A DNA stretch of 64,000 nt. Origin: Dechloromonas sp. Lineage in GTDB: Bacteria > Pseudomonadota > Gammaproteobacteria > Burkholderiales > Rhodocyclaceae. The notes beneath the pieces are model-generated. The model saw only the letters and a program-made list of their open reading frames with translations. It made no database searches and was not told the DNA's origin. Position 1 is the stretch's first letter. Each line of letters begins with the position of its first letter. The stretch spans positions 109,044 to 173,043 of the forward strand of contig JAABQV010000006.1 in assembly GCA_011391255.1 (NCBI GenBank), in the 5' to 3' direction. Below, one piece after another: positions 42,277 through 50,981 of the stretch. Position numbers and translations under genes: made by a program.

Positions 42277-45267
42277 TCAAGCGCGAATCACTGCAACCTG
42301 CATTTGCAATTCGCGCAGCAATTCCATCGTTGAGTCACGCGCCGCAAGTAGCTCGGGAATCAAGGCACGGCAGTCATTGAGCCGCCCTTCGCGCCAAGCG
42401 TTATCAATACGGCCGGCGATTTCGTGTAGTCGCCGGTGGGTCGGCTCGATGTCTGCAAAAACCGGGTATGGCATATAACGGATCTGTGTTTGGCCGTAAT
42501 ACCAGCGCCCGAAATCGCACGCCGTCACATCGTCAGGGTTTTTGTTCTGTATCGGTTGCCCCTCGTTGGCGGCATAAACAATTTGCGCAACCCAATTTCG
42601 CATCTGAATTTCTGCAATCAGCAACGGATAATCAATGCTTCCCCAATGCAGGTGGCGAATTGATTCCCACAGCGGATCGGGGCGCCAGTTTTTAACCCAG
42701 CCGGGTAGTGCGTCTGCTTCCATTGGTTTGGCGATGCCATAGCCTTGCGCGTGGTCGCAATTCAATTGCATCAACAACCTGCCATGCTCAGCAGTTTCAA
42801 CCCCTTCAGCAATCACCTCGCGCTGGAATGCATTGGCCAAACCGATGACCCCCTGAACGATCACCAGATTGTTGAAATCGCTAAGAATCTCGCGCACAAA
42901 ACTCTGGTCGATCTTGATCGTTTTCGCCGGCAGTCGCTTCAAATAGGTCAGCGAGGAATAGCCGGTACCAAAATCATCCAGTGAGAAATTGACCCCAAGC
43001 TCGCGACAGTCGTCGATCACCCGCGAGGTCTTTACAACATCCTCCAGCGCTGCCGTTTCGAGAATTTCCAGCTCGAGCAGTGTCGAAACTGTCGGATGTC
43101 TCTGCAATGATCCTTTGAGCTTCTCAACAAAATCGGGCGACTGCAGCTGCCGGCCGGCCAGATTGACACTGACTGGCACCTCAAGCCCCGCCTCCCGCCA
43201 GGCTTCCATTTGCGTCAGCGCGGTCTCGATTACCCAGTCACCGATCCACTTAATCAAGTCGCCATCTTCGACAAACGGCAGAAACTCGATCGGCGGCAAC
43301 AGCCCGCGCTCGGGATGCTGCCAACGGATCAACGCTTCGGCACCAATCACCTTGCCGATGCGCATATCAACCTTGGGCTGGTAATACAGAACGAACTCGC
43401 CATCATCAAGCGCCTGATGAATCCGGGCGACGTGATCGTGGCGGCTGCGCGTGAAACGATCCTGTTCGGCATCGAATATCTGGAAGCAGTTCTTGCCCTC
43501 CTGCTTGGCCCGATACATCGCCTGATCGGCGTGGCGCAACAAGGTATCCGGATCCTGATCGTCGTGCGGAAAGATAGCGACGCCGACACTGGCCGAAATA
43601 CTGACGACTTCAGGCAACATGTTCAGCGGCAAGGAAACTTGCTTGAGCAGGCGTTTGACCGCACTCTCGCACTCTCCAATGTGCGCAAAACCAAGCAATA
43701 GCATGACGAATTCGTCACCGCCCAGACGCGCCACCGTATCGCCGCCGCGCAACATTGAGCGCATGCGGTTAGCCATTTCGACAAGAACGCTATCCCCGGC
43801 CTCATGACCCCAGGTGTCGTTGATTGGTTTGAAGCCGTCAAGATCAAGGTAGCAAACGGTCATTAGCGTCTGCGAACGGCGAGTCTGGGCAATCCCCTGA
43901 ACCAGGCGGTCGGCAAGCAGGGTGCGGTTGGGCAATTCGGTCAGCGCGTCGTAATACGCCATCTTGGTCAATTGCTTTTCCTGAGCCTTGATCCGCCCGA
44001 TATCAGAAAAAACCGCGACATAATTACTTAGTTTGCCGAACTGATCGCGCACCGCCGAAATTGAAAGCAGTTCCGGATAAACCTCGCCGTATTTGTTACG
44101 GTTCCAGATCTCACCGCGCCAGTTGTCGGATTCGCTAATGCTTTTCCACATTGCCTGATAGAACGCCAGATCATGCCGACCCGACTTGAGCACTCGCGGA
44201 TTACGACCAATCACTTCGCTGCGCTCCCATCCGGTAATCCGGGAAAATGCCGGATTAACGTCAAGGATGTTCCCGGAGGCATCGGTCAGGGTAATTCCGT
44301 CATGTGCGCTGCGAAATGCCGTGGCATGCAGGGTCAATTGCTTTTCAACTGCCAACTGCGCAGCGTAACGTTCGCTTAGTTCGCCGTGCGCCTGCGCCAG
44401 AGAACGGCGGGTAGTGTCGAGCCGGATAAAAAGCCAGGCAAGAAAGGACGTGAGCAACAAGGCGAGCACATAAAGCGCGCTGCGGTAACGACTAGCCATG
44501 GCATGGGCACTGGCATGGCCCTCTTCGTAAGTGCGATTGAGACTTTGCAGAAACTCGTCACTACGGAGGCCGGCGATTTCCTGCATCAGCGTATCGAGCG
44601 CCAGCCGCCGCGAACTTATGGTTTCGCCGTGACGAACAATATTAGTGATAGTCGCCTGAAGATCCCCTGACAAACTCAACTCATCAATTTCAGCTTGCGC
44701 TGCTTTTATTCGGGCCAGTCCATCCCGACTGGGGGTGTGCGAAAAAGCGAGCACTTCGCGGGTAAATTTATCAACGTGGTCGAGCGTCTCGTTATTCTTT
44801 GAATAATGTCCGGAATTTTCGAGGAACTCGCGGGTGATTACCGGAAAAATAGCCAACGAGTTGCGCAATACCGAGTTATCGCGCTTGAACTGATCAACCA
44901 GATCAGCCTTGCGTGCCAACATGTAGTCCAGGGTGCGCGCAATATCGCTAACCAATTCGCGATCCCTGTCTGCAAGAAAATCCGGCACATCGAACGCAAA
45001 CTTGACCGCCTGTGCGGCGCCTTGCATGTAGGCGGTCAGTGCATCGTAGTTTCGAACCTGCTCGAGGCGATTGGCCATCAACTGCCCATCAACCCGCGCA
45101 TCAAGCTCACGCAGGTCGCGCAACTCCTGGGTGTAAGCAAAATGACGTTCCGCCGAAACACTTTCCGCCTTGAAATACACCCAGCTCAGAGCAATCACGA
45201 GAAGCAGCATGATACCGACGCTGGCCAGTCTTCCCTGGTTGCCGATGAATGATGCGCGGAAACTCAC
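42277..45267 (-). CDS. Membrane GGDEF-EAL c-di-GMP enzyme with PAS and C-terminal CZB-like domain
   Basis: About 996 residues from GTG 45267, which overlaps the peroxidase stop (GTGA); a GTG at 45288 is the alternative. Two membrane helices (near residues 15-35 and 265-285) bracket an all-helical sensor region. PAS domain about 320-435 (DGITLTDASGNILDVNPAFSRITG). GGDEF domain with intact RLGGDEF and an RxxD inhibitory site (RGGD) five residues before it. EAL domain with GAEALIRWQHPERG and LDDFGTGYSSL. The C-terminal CZB-like domain has ACDFGRWYYG and EPTHRRLHE, but the first histidine of the family (three residues before the Trp, here MRNW) is replaced. Both synthesis and breakdown of c-di-GMP look possible. 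Coupled to the cytochrome c peroxidase gene. Confidence 0.9.
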   Translation of the reverse strand: MSFRASFIGNQGRLASVGIMLLLVIALSWVYFKAESVSAERHFAYTQELRDLRELDARVDGQLMANRLEQVRNYDALTAYMQGAAQAVKFAFDVPDFLADRDRELVSDIARTLDYMLARKADLVDQFKRDNSVLRNSLAIFPVITREFLENSGHYSKNNETLDHVDKFTREVLAFSHTPSRDGLARIKAAQAEIDELSLSGDLQATITNIVRHGETISSRRLALDTLMQEIAGLRSDEFLQSLNRTYEEGHASAHAMASRYRSALYVLALLLTSFLAWLFIRLDTTRRSLAQAHGELSERYAAQLAVEKQLTLHATAFRSAHDGITLTDASGNILDVNPAFSRITGWERSEVIGRNPRVLKSGRHDLAFYQAMWKSISESDNWRGEIWNRNKYGEVYPELLSISAVRDQFGKLSNYVAVFSDIGRIKAQEKQLTKMAYYDALTELPNRTLLADRLVQGIAQTRRSQTLMTVCYLDLDGFKPINDTWGHEAGDSVLVEMANRMRSMLRGGDTVARLGGDEFVMLLLGFAHIGECESAVKRLLKQVSLPLNMLPEVVSISASVGVAIFPHDDQDPDTLLRHADQAMYRAKQEGKNCFQIFDAEQDRFTRSRHDHVARIHQALDDGEFVLYYQPKVDMRIGKVIGAEALIRWQHPERGLLPPIEFLPFVEDGDLIKWIGDWVIETALTQMEAWREAGLEVPVSVNLAGRQLQSPDFVEKLKGSLQRHPTVSTLLELEILETAALEDVVKTSRVIDDCRELGVNFSLDDFGTGYSSLTYLKRLPAKTIKIDQSFVREILSDFNNLVIVQGVIGLANAFQREVIAEGVETAEHGRLLMQLNCDHAQGYGIAKPMEADALPGWVKNWRPDPLWESIRHLHWGSIDYPLLIAEIQMRNWVAQIVYAANEGQPIQNKNPDDVTACDFGRWYYGQTQIRYMPYPVFADIEPTHRRLHEIAGRIDNAWREGRLNDCRALIPELLAARDSTMELLRELQMQVAVIRA

Positions 45268-46289
45268 TGTAGCGTTCGCCCCTGCCACTCGCCGGTCAGG
45301 GTGCGCAGAAAGGCAGTGATGGAATCAACCTCAGCCATGGTGAGCTTCCGTCCCAGCTGATAGCGGCCCATTAAGACAACGGCCTCTTCCAGAGTACGTG
45401 CTGAAGCATCGTGAAAATATGGCTCAGTAAGCGCGACATTACGCAGACTGGGCACCTTGAAAACGTGGCGATCCTCCTCCCGGCCAGTAACATTGAAGCG
45501 ACCGAGATCGACATTTTTTGGCTCACGTCCGGCAAAGTAATCGTCCATCACGCCAAAGCGCTGGAACATGTTGCCGCCAATCCCGGCACCCTGATGGCAA
45601 CTGGCACAACCGTAATCAAGAAAATGCTGGTAACCGGCTTGCTCAAGATCATTGAGCGCGGTTTTCTCCCCGCGCAAAAAGCGGTCAAAGCGACTGTTCG
45701 GCGTCACCAGGGTGCGTTCAAAAGCAGCAATGGCATTGACGATATTTTCACCAGTGATCCCATCCGGGTAAATTTTTGCGAAATCGCGCCGGTAATTTTC
45801 GTCCTTGTTCAGCTTTTCGATCACTTCTGACCAGTTCGAACCCATCTCGATTGGATTGTGCACCGGCCCCTTTGCCTGCGCTTCCAGGCTGGCGGCTCGC
45901 CCATCCCAGAACTGGACAAAATTCAGCCCGCTGTTAAAAACGGTAGGCGTATTGATCGCGCCCAATTTTCCGTCAATGCCAACGGAAACAGGTAATTGGT
46001 CATCGCCGGCACGCGAAAGATCGTGGCAGGAGATGCAGGCAATCGTGTCGTTGTGCGATAGTCGCTGATCAGAAAAAAGGCGCTGCCCCAAAAGCACTTT
46101 TTCAACCGGCTGGTTATCCGGCAGTGGCAGTGGCAGCAATGCCGCTCCCGACGGCAAGATACTCTGCGACAAAGTGCTCGGCGCTGCATGATTGGTGCTA
46201 CCACCCGGCAACTTGTCCGAGGCCACCCAAACCAGCGCCCCGCCGAACAAAGCGGCAAGGATCAGGGCAATCAGGTATTTGCGCGGCAT
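45264..46289 (-). CDS. Diheme cytochrome c peroxidase family protein
   Basis: 341 residues from ATG 46289 (46292 also possible). N-terminal membrane anchor or signal (KYLIALILAALFGGALVWVA). Two haem sites: TIACISCHDLSRAG and YGCASCHQGAGIGG. Bacterial CcpA/MauG fold: LGQRLFSDQRLSHNDTIAC, NTPTVFNSGLNFVQFWDGRA, FKVPSLRNVALTEPYFHDA. It reduces hydrogen peroxide with periplasmic electrons, or acts in oxidative modification. It is followed by a c-di-GMP enzyme in a GTGA overlap and preceded (69-bp gap) by the lipid-modification gene train, which fits an oxidative-stress theme. Confidence 0.9.
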   Translation of the reverse strand: MPRKYLIALILAALFGGALVWVASDKLPGGSTNHAAPSTLSQSILPSGAALLPLPLPDNQPVEKVLLGQRLFSDQRLSHNDTIACISCHDLSRAGDDQLPVSVGIDGKLGAINTPTVFNSGLNFVQFWDGRAASLEAQAKGPVHNPIEMGSNWSEVIEKLNKDENYRRDFAKIYPDGITGENIVNAIAAFERTLVTPNSRFDRFLRGEKTALNDLEQAGYQHFLDYGCASCHQGAGIGGNMFQRFGVMDDYFAGREPKNVDLGRFNVTGREEDRHVFKVPSLRNVALTEPYFHDASARTLEEAVVLMGRYQLGRKLTMAEVDSITAFLRTLTGEWQGRTLQ

Positions 46290-46357
46290 CATCAACAAAT
46301 TATATATCTCTGCATGCCAGAAAAACCGGCTATGGTATTTTATGCCGTTGCGCCCGC

Positions 46358-46780
46358 TCAGGCCGCCAGCGCCTTTCTCAGCCCACGCATCAGGCTGCCC
46401 AGCACGGGCAGTTTCATGTACAACTCCTCCGCCGTATCCCAATAATCGCGGTGGTAGTTAACCTTGCCTTCGAGATCAAAGCGCAGATGCGAAACACCGC
46501 GCATGGCCTGCATCCCGCCTTTGCCCCAGCTGCGCACTCGAAAATTGAGCACCCAGACCAACATCACCCCGTTTTCGGCGACGATGGTTTCGCTAACCTC
46601 AAACTTTGGATCGGCTACTTGCTGATACATGTGGCTAAAGATTTTCTCGATCGCCCGAACCCCATGGACTTCGTTGAACGGGTCTTTGAAATAGGCGTCA
46701 CTACTGTAAAAATCGGCGAAGCGGGTAACGCTCTCCGGTGTCAGTTCCCGGTAAAAGCGGATCAGATCATCAAGCGCCAT
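46358..46780 (-). CDS. SnoaL/NTF2-like protein
   Basis: 140 residues, GGAGG before ATG 46780. Cone-like alpha+beta NTF2 fold: LIRFYRELTPESVTRFADFYSSDAYFKDPFNEVHGVRAIEKIF, then the beta sheet LVWVLNFRVRSWGKGGMQAMRGVSHLRFD. The family covers isomerases, hydratases and binding proteins. This member typically accompanies SDR/FAD/CFA-like clusters. One base separates it from the SDR stop upstream. Last gene of the tightly spaced train. Confidence 0.82.
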   Translation of the reverse strand: MALDDLIRFYRELTPESVTRFADFYSSDAYFKDPFNEVHGVRAIEKIFSHMYQQVADPKFEVSETIVAENGVMLVWVLNFRVRSWGKGGMQAMRGVSHLRFDLEGKVNYHRDYWDTAEELYMKLPVLGSLMRGLRKALAA

Positions 46781-46781
46781 T

Positions 46782-47537
46782 TCAGCCTCCAGTGCTGCGA
46801 CGAATCAACGGGAAATACCAGCTGTAGGGTAGCGCTGCCATGAACTTCATGAACAAGGTGAACCGCTTGGGGAAATGGATTTCAAATTTACCCTGTTTAA
46901 AGCCGTTGACCGCAGCAATCGCCGCTGCCTCTGGTGTCATCAGTGCCGGCATGTCGAAATCATTCTGCGCCGTCAATTGGGTGGCGACAAAGCCGGGATT
47001 GATCAGCCAGACGCCAATATTTTTTGGCAGGAGATCAAGGTGCAGCACTTCGGCAAAGTGAATTAGTGCCGCCTTGCCTGGCCCGTAGGCGAGCGCCTTG
47101 GGCAAGCCGCGATAGCCGGCAACACTGGCGACAAAGGCAATGCCGCCACCGCTCTGGAGATCAGGTAAAACGGTGGCGGTCAGGCGCATCGCGGCAAGAA
47201 AATTGACCTCGATGATTTTCTCGGCACGCGCCAGATCGAAATTGTCGGCGCGCATCGGCACGTAATCACCGGCCAGATAGATGACCAGATCAAGGCCGCC
47301 CAAGGCAACGAGCAAGCTGTCACGGGCGGCTGCAAGACTCGCCGTAGCAGTCGCATCGCAGGGCAGAATCAAAGCGTCGGGAATATTCAGCGCCTGTAGC
47401 TTTTCTGCGCTGCGTGCCGACAAAGCCAAGCGCGCACCGCGCCCGGCCAGTTCATGCGCCAGCGCCGCACCGATGCCGCTGGAAGCACCGACCAGCCAGA
47501 CCCGCTTGCCCTTCCAGTCGGTGATTTTCGGGTTCAT
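46782..47537 (-). CDS. SDR-family oxidoreductase of the lipid-modification operon
   Basis: 251 residues from ATG 47537. Nucleotide site VWLVGASSGIGAALA, VIYLAGDYV in place of NNAG, catalytic Ser in VASVAGYRG and Tyr/Lys in YGPGKAALIHF, INPGFVATQL, and a hydrophobic C terminus (FTLFMKFMAALPYSWYF) suggesting membrane contact. Overlaps the DUF3833 stop by 4 bp. Substrate probably a lipid intermediate, by context only. Confidence 0.87.
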   Translation of the reverse strand: MNPKITDWKGKRVWLVGASSGIGAALAHELAGRGARLALSARSAEKLQALNIPDALILPCDATATASLAAARDSLLVALGGLDLVIYLAGDYVPMRADNFDLARAEKIIEVNFLAAMRLTATVLPDLQSGGGIAFVASVAGYRGLPKALAYGPGKAALIHFAEVLHLDLLPKNIGVWLINPGFVATQLTAQNDFDMPALMTPEAAAIAAVNGFKQGKFEIHFPKRFTLFMKFMAALPYSWYFPLIRRSTGG

Positions 47538-48058
47538 CGCTTGACGAAAGTCAGAGTAATCTCGCCAAGATTGAAGCCCCATTTGCTCATATAAGAGCGG
47601 TTGAGCATGACCTTGTCGTCCATCAGGAACATCCAGTCGTCAAAATCGACATGATAGGTTTTGCCATCGACCGGCAGCGCCAGCACATAACGCCAGCGCA
47701 AGGCATTGCCGGAGACTTCGCCGATGGCTTCGCCGACGACATCATCCGCCGTGCCGATGAAGCGGCCATCGGCTTGCTTGGTCAGCGTCCACACGCGGCG
47801 CGAAGTGGTGCCGTCAGCCCATTTGAAACTTTCGTCGAGAACGCCGACATCACCGGTCCATTTGGCGTCGATGACGACATGGAAGCGTTTTTGCACTTCG
47901 CCGGAGCGCCCCTGGAAAATACCCCAAGCGTCGAGCGTACCGTTGAGGTAAGTTTTCAGGTCAAGCGCCGGCGTTTCCGCCTGGTATTGCTCAACGCCTT
48001 TGCTGGCACAACCGGTCAGGCCGACAAAAAGGGCGGCGGCAGCGAGTAAAAATTTCAT
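47534..48058 (-). CDS. DUF3833 lipoprotein
   Basis: 174 residues from ATG 48058. Lipobox near residue 17 (FVGLTGCAS), so an exported lipoprotein. Body QYQAETPALDLKTYLNGTLDAWGIFQGRSGEVQKRF and KTYHVDFDDWMFLMDDKVMLNRSYMSKWGF is DUF3833-like with many aromatic residues in beta strands, suitable for holding a lipid. Function not established. Two bases after the MFS stop. Confidence 0.85.
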   Translation of the reverse strand: MKFLLAAAALFVGLTGCASKGVEQYQAETPALDLKTYLNGTLDAWGIFQGRSGEVQKRFHVVIDAKWTGDVGVLDESFKWADGTTSRRVWTLTKQADGRFIGTADDVVGEAIGEVSGNALRWRYVLALPVDGKTYHVDFDDWMFLMDDKVMLNRSYMSKWGFNLGEITLTFVKR

Positions 48059-48060
48059 GG

Positions 48061-49278
48061 TCAGATCTCCAGAGAATGGCGCCAGCGCCAGAGCAACAGC
48101 CCGGCCAGCGCCTTGAACAGCAACGGCAAAAGGGCATAAGCAAAAGTCAGTGCCGGCAAACCCGTAGCGCCACCCGGCAGATAGCCAAGGAGCGCCAGCA
48201 AGGGTAATGAAAGTCCGGCAGCGAGCGCCAGATTCAGTTTGGCGACGAGGTTCCAGACGCCGAAACAGGCACCGGCCTGCCCCTGGCGCTCGCCGATATC
48301 GGCAGCAATCGCCGCCGGCAAAGTCAGATCGGCGCCGAGGGCGATACCGGAAGCGAGGCAAATCAGCGCAAAGGGAATCAGATCGCCGCTGCCCAACAGG
48401 CTGGCACCGCCAAAAGCAACAATCGACAAGGCCATCGCCACCCCCCAGGCGACGACCCGCCCGTACCGCGCCGCCAGCTTGACCCACAGCGGCAGGCTCG
48501 CCGCGCCCGAGATGAAATACAGCGCGAGTAGCGGGCCACTGGCCGATTCAAGCTGCAAGACGTCGGCGACAAAGAAGAGAAAGAGTGTCGCCGGCAATGC
48601 GGCAGCGATGCCGTTGAAGACAAAAACCAGCAGCAGGCGTCGAAAGGCCTGATCGCCGATGACGCGGCGCAAACTGGGCAGCAACGGCTCGGCCGAGGCG
48701 ACAAAGTGTTGGCCGGCACTAACAAGACCAAAGGTAATCAGCGCCGCCACCAGCAATACCGGCGGCAGTATCCAGGCCAGCCGTGCAACGCCTTCAACCA
48801 TAGTGACGGCAATGACCACCGGCAAAACGGCGGCAAGAATCACGCCGATCAGGCCGAAACCTTCGCGTGCTGCGGTCAACCGCGTTCTGGTGCCGGAATT
48901 TTCGCCGATGTCGGCGCCCCAGGCCTGATAGGCGACCGATGCCGCCGAGAAGCCGATGTAGGTCAGCGCCAGCGAGCCGAGCAACCAGAGCCCGGCGTCC
49001 TGTGCCGGCGGATTGAGCAGGGCGACAAAACCAAGGGTGAAAGGAATCAGCGCCACTGCCACCATCTGCGGTCGCTTGACGCGGTCGGCCAGCCAGCCCA
49101 GCCAGGGGTCGATGCCGGCATCGAACAAGCGGGCGCCGAGCAAGATCGCGCCGAGCAGGGCGAGGTTCATGCCGGCTGCCTCGGCATAGAAGCGCGGGAC
49201 GTGCACATAGATCGGCAGGGCGGCAAAGGCCAGCGGCAGGCCGAGCAGGCCGTAAGCGAGAATGCGCCCGCCGGTCAT
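48061..49278 (-). CDS. MFS transporter (GPH/MFS_2 type)
   Basis: 405 residues from ATG 49278; twelve hydrophobic segments. Between helices 2 and 3 it carries ARLFDAGIDPWLGWLADRVKRPQ, the MFS_2 family loop (related to sugar:cation and lysophospholipid symporters). Given the lipid-modifying neighbours, a lipid or fatty-acid cargo is plausible but not shown. It starts one base after the chalcone-isomerase-like stop. Confidence 0.85.
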   Translation of the reverse strand: MTGGRILAYGLLGLPLAFAALPIYVHVPRFYAEAAGMNLALLGAILLGARLFDAGIDPWLGWLADRVKRPQMVAVALIPFTLGFVALLNPPAQDAGLWLLGSLALTYIGFSAASVAYQAWGADIGENSGTRTRLTAAREGFGLIGVILAAVLPVVIAVTMVEGVARLAWILPPVLLVAALITFGLVSAGQHFVASAEPLLPSLRRVIGDQAFRRLLLVFVFNGIAAALPATLFLFFVADVLQLESASGPLLALYFISGAASLPLWVKLAARYGRVVAWGVAMALSIVAFGGASLLGSGDLIPFALICLASGIALGADLTLPAAIAADIGERQGQAGACFGVWNLVAKLNLALAAGLSLPLLALLGYLPGGATGLPALTFAYALLPLLFKALAGLLLWRWRHSLEI

Positions 49279-49279
49279 C

Positions 49280-49795
49280 TCAGCCCGGCCGCTGAAGTAG
49301 CAGCGTCCGCAATGCCGGCGCACTGGTTCGCGGATCTAACCAAATAGCGAAAAAGGCGCGGGCAAAGGCCGGATCATCAACCGCAGCAATGAAGCGGTCG
49401 TTGTAAAAGAAGCGGGCGCCTTCCGGCAGATGAACACCGACGATGCGATCACCGTCTTTGACATCCGGGAATATCTGCGCCATGCGCTCGCCCCAAATCT
49501 TGAGCGTGCCTTCATCGGCGATCTTCAAATTGCGCATCTCGGTGACGCTGGCGTCGGCAATTTTCAGCCCGTCGAGGTTGCGCTTGTAAGTCAGACCAAG
49601 CGCCAGTGGCGGCTTCAGCGGATCGTCGCCTTTTGCCCACAGGGTTGCCTCATAGACGAGAAACCCCCAGCGCCGGAACTCACCAGTGCCCCAACGCTGG
49701 AGACCGCCAGTCAGCACATCAAGGCGCGGGTTGGCTTGGGCTGCCGGCAACAAAGCCAGGCCGGCAGCCGCCAGGACAAAATCACGGCGCCGCAT
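49280..49795 (-). CDS. Exported chalcone-isomerase-like protein
   Basis: 171 residues from ATG 49795, overlapping the methyltransferase end by 14 bp. The signal peptide with twin-arginine-like start MRRRDFVLAAAGLALLPAAQA suggests Tat or Sec export. Body WGTGEFRRWGFLVYEATLWA, GLTYKRNLDGLKIADASVTEM and GVHLPEGARFFYNDRFIAAVDDPAFARAFFAIWLDP follows the chalcone isomerase-like fold, members of which bind fatty acids. Catalytic activity is doubtful; a lipid-binding role is likelier. Confidence 0.82.
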   Translation of the reverse strand: MRRRDFVLAAAGLALLPAAQANPRLDVLTGGLQRWGTGEFRRWGFLVYEATLWAKGDDPLKPPLALGLTYKRNLDGLKIADASVTEMRNLKIADEGTLKIWGERMAQIFPDVKDGDRIVGVHLPEGARFFYNDRFIAAVDDPAFARAFFAIWLDPRTSAPALRTLLLQRPG

Positions 49796-50981
49796 GATCA
49801 AGCTCGAAATGAACAACGTCGACCGATCCGGCGAGGAATCCTGCCTCGCAGTAGCACAGGTACATGCGCCACAAGCGGCGGAAGGTTTCGTCAAAACCCT
49901 GGGCGGCAATCTGCGGCCATTTTTCTTCAAAACTGACCCGCCACTCAGCCAGCGTGCGCGCATAGTCGATACCAAAAGCGTATTCGTTGCGCACAATCAA
50001 GCCCTGTTTGGCGGCAGCCGCCCGGAAGGCCGAGCGCGAAGGCAGCATGCCGCCGGGGAAAACGTGCTGCTGGATGAAATCGGTGCCCTTGCGGTATTCG
50101 CCGAAAATATCGTCACGAATCGTGATGCTCTGAACCACCGCCCGGCCACCCGGCTTGAGCGCCTTTTTCAGGGTCTTGAAATAGCTCGGCCACCAGCGCT
50201 CGCCGACTGCCTCAAACATTTCAATGGAAACGATATGATCGAATTGCTCCTTGATGTCGCGATAGTCCTTCAAGAGCAAATTCGCTTCGGGCACGCGTTC
50301 CTGGGCATAGGCCAACTGCGCTGGCGACAAAGTAACGCCAGTGGTTTGAAGCCCTTCAGCAACTGCCATTTCGGCGAAACCGCCCCAGCCACAGCCGATT
50401 TCCAGCACATGCTGACCTTGCTCGGCGCCGAGCCGGCGCAGGATACGGCGATACTTGGCGCGCTGCGCCGTTTCCAGATCACCACCATCGACTGCCCGGT
50501 AGAGAGCGCTTGAGTAGCTCATGCTTGGGTCCAGCCACAGCTTGTAGAAATCATTGCCGAGATCGTAATGCGCCATGATGTTCTTGCGGCTGCCGGTCTT
50601 GCTATTATTGTTCAGCAGGTGGCGGACACGCGCCATCAGCAGCGAAGTCCAGCGACCATAGACGGCACGGCGCAGGACATCGCGGTTTTTCGCCAGCAGG
50701 GTCATCACGCCGGTCAGATCAGGGCTATCCCAGGCGCCGTCAATGTAGGCTTCAGCAAGACCGATATCGCCACGCGCGAGAATCTGGCTGAAGATGATTT
50801 CATCGTGCACGTGCATGCTGACACCGTGCTCCCCTTCGCCAAAAATCTGAATGCCGCCATCCGGCAGACGAATTTCCAGACGGCCAAAACGGATTTGCTC
50901 GAGCAGCTGAAAAACCAGCCGCGTATCACGTGCCGGAGCAGCCGCCTGACGGTCGGCCTGACGCAGAATCATGGTGTTCAT
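49782..50981 (-). CDS. Cyclopropane-fatty-acid-synthase-like SAM methyltransferase
   Basis: 399 residues from ATG 50981 (ATGA overlap with DUF1365). SAM site VLEIGCGWGGFAEMA, AHYDLGNDFYKLWLDPSMSYS, KDYRDIKEQFDHIVSIEMFEAVG and the C-terminal FGIDYARTLAEWR are CFA-synthase-like. In E. coli Cfa the bicarbonate at the active site is held by Cys139, Glu239, His266 and Tyr317; here the aligned positions read Ser158, Glu257, Gln284 and a conserved Tyr. Two ligands are therefore replaced, and the product may be a methylated (for example furan-precursor) rather than cyclopropane fatty acid. It acts on unsaturated acyl chains of phospholipids in the inner membrane. Confidence 0.9.
   Translation of the reverse strand: MNTMILRQADRQAAAPARDTRLVFQLLEQIRFGRLEIRLPDGGIQIFGEGEHGVSMHVHDEIIFSQILARGDIGLAEAYIDGAWDSPDLTGVMTLLAKNRDVLRRAVYGRWTSLLMARVRHLLNNNSKTGSRKNIMAHYDLGNDFYKLWLDPSMSYSSALYRAVDGGDLETAQRAKYRRILRRLGAEQGQHVLEIGCGWGGFAEMAVAEGLQTTGVTLSPAQLAYAQERVPEANLLLKDYRDIKEQFDHIVSIEMFEAVGERWWPSYFKTLKKALKPGGRAVVQSITIRDDIFGEYRKGTDFIQQHVFPGGMLPSRSAFRAAAAKQGLIVRNEYAFGIDYARTLAEWRVSFEEKWPQIAAQGFDETFRRLWRMYLCYCEAGFLAGSVDVVHFELDHAAP

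Noticed and set aside
42277-45288. GTG at 45288 as start of the GGDEF-EAL gene
   Set aside because: It lacks a ribosome site; GTG 45267 overlaps the peroxidase stop as GTGA with AGGGG upstream, and nothing conserved is lost.
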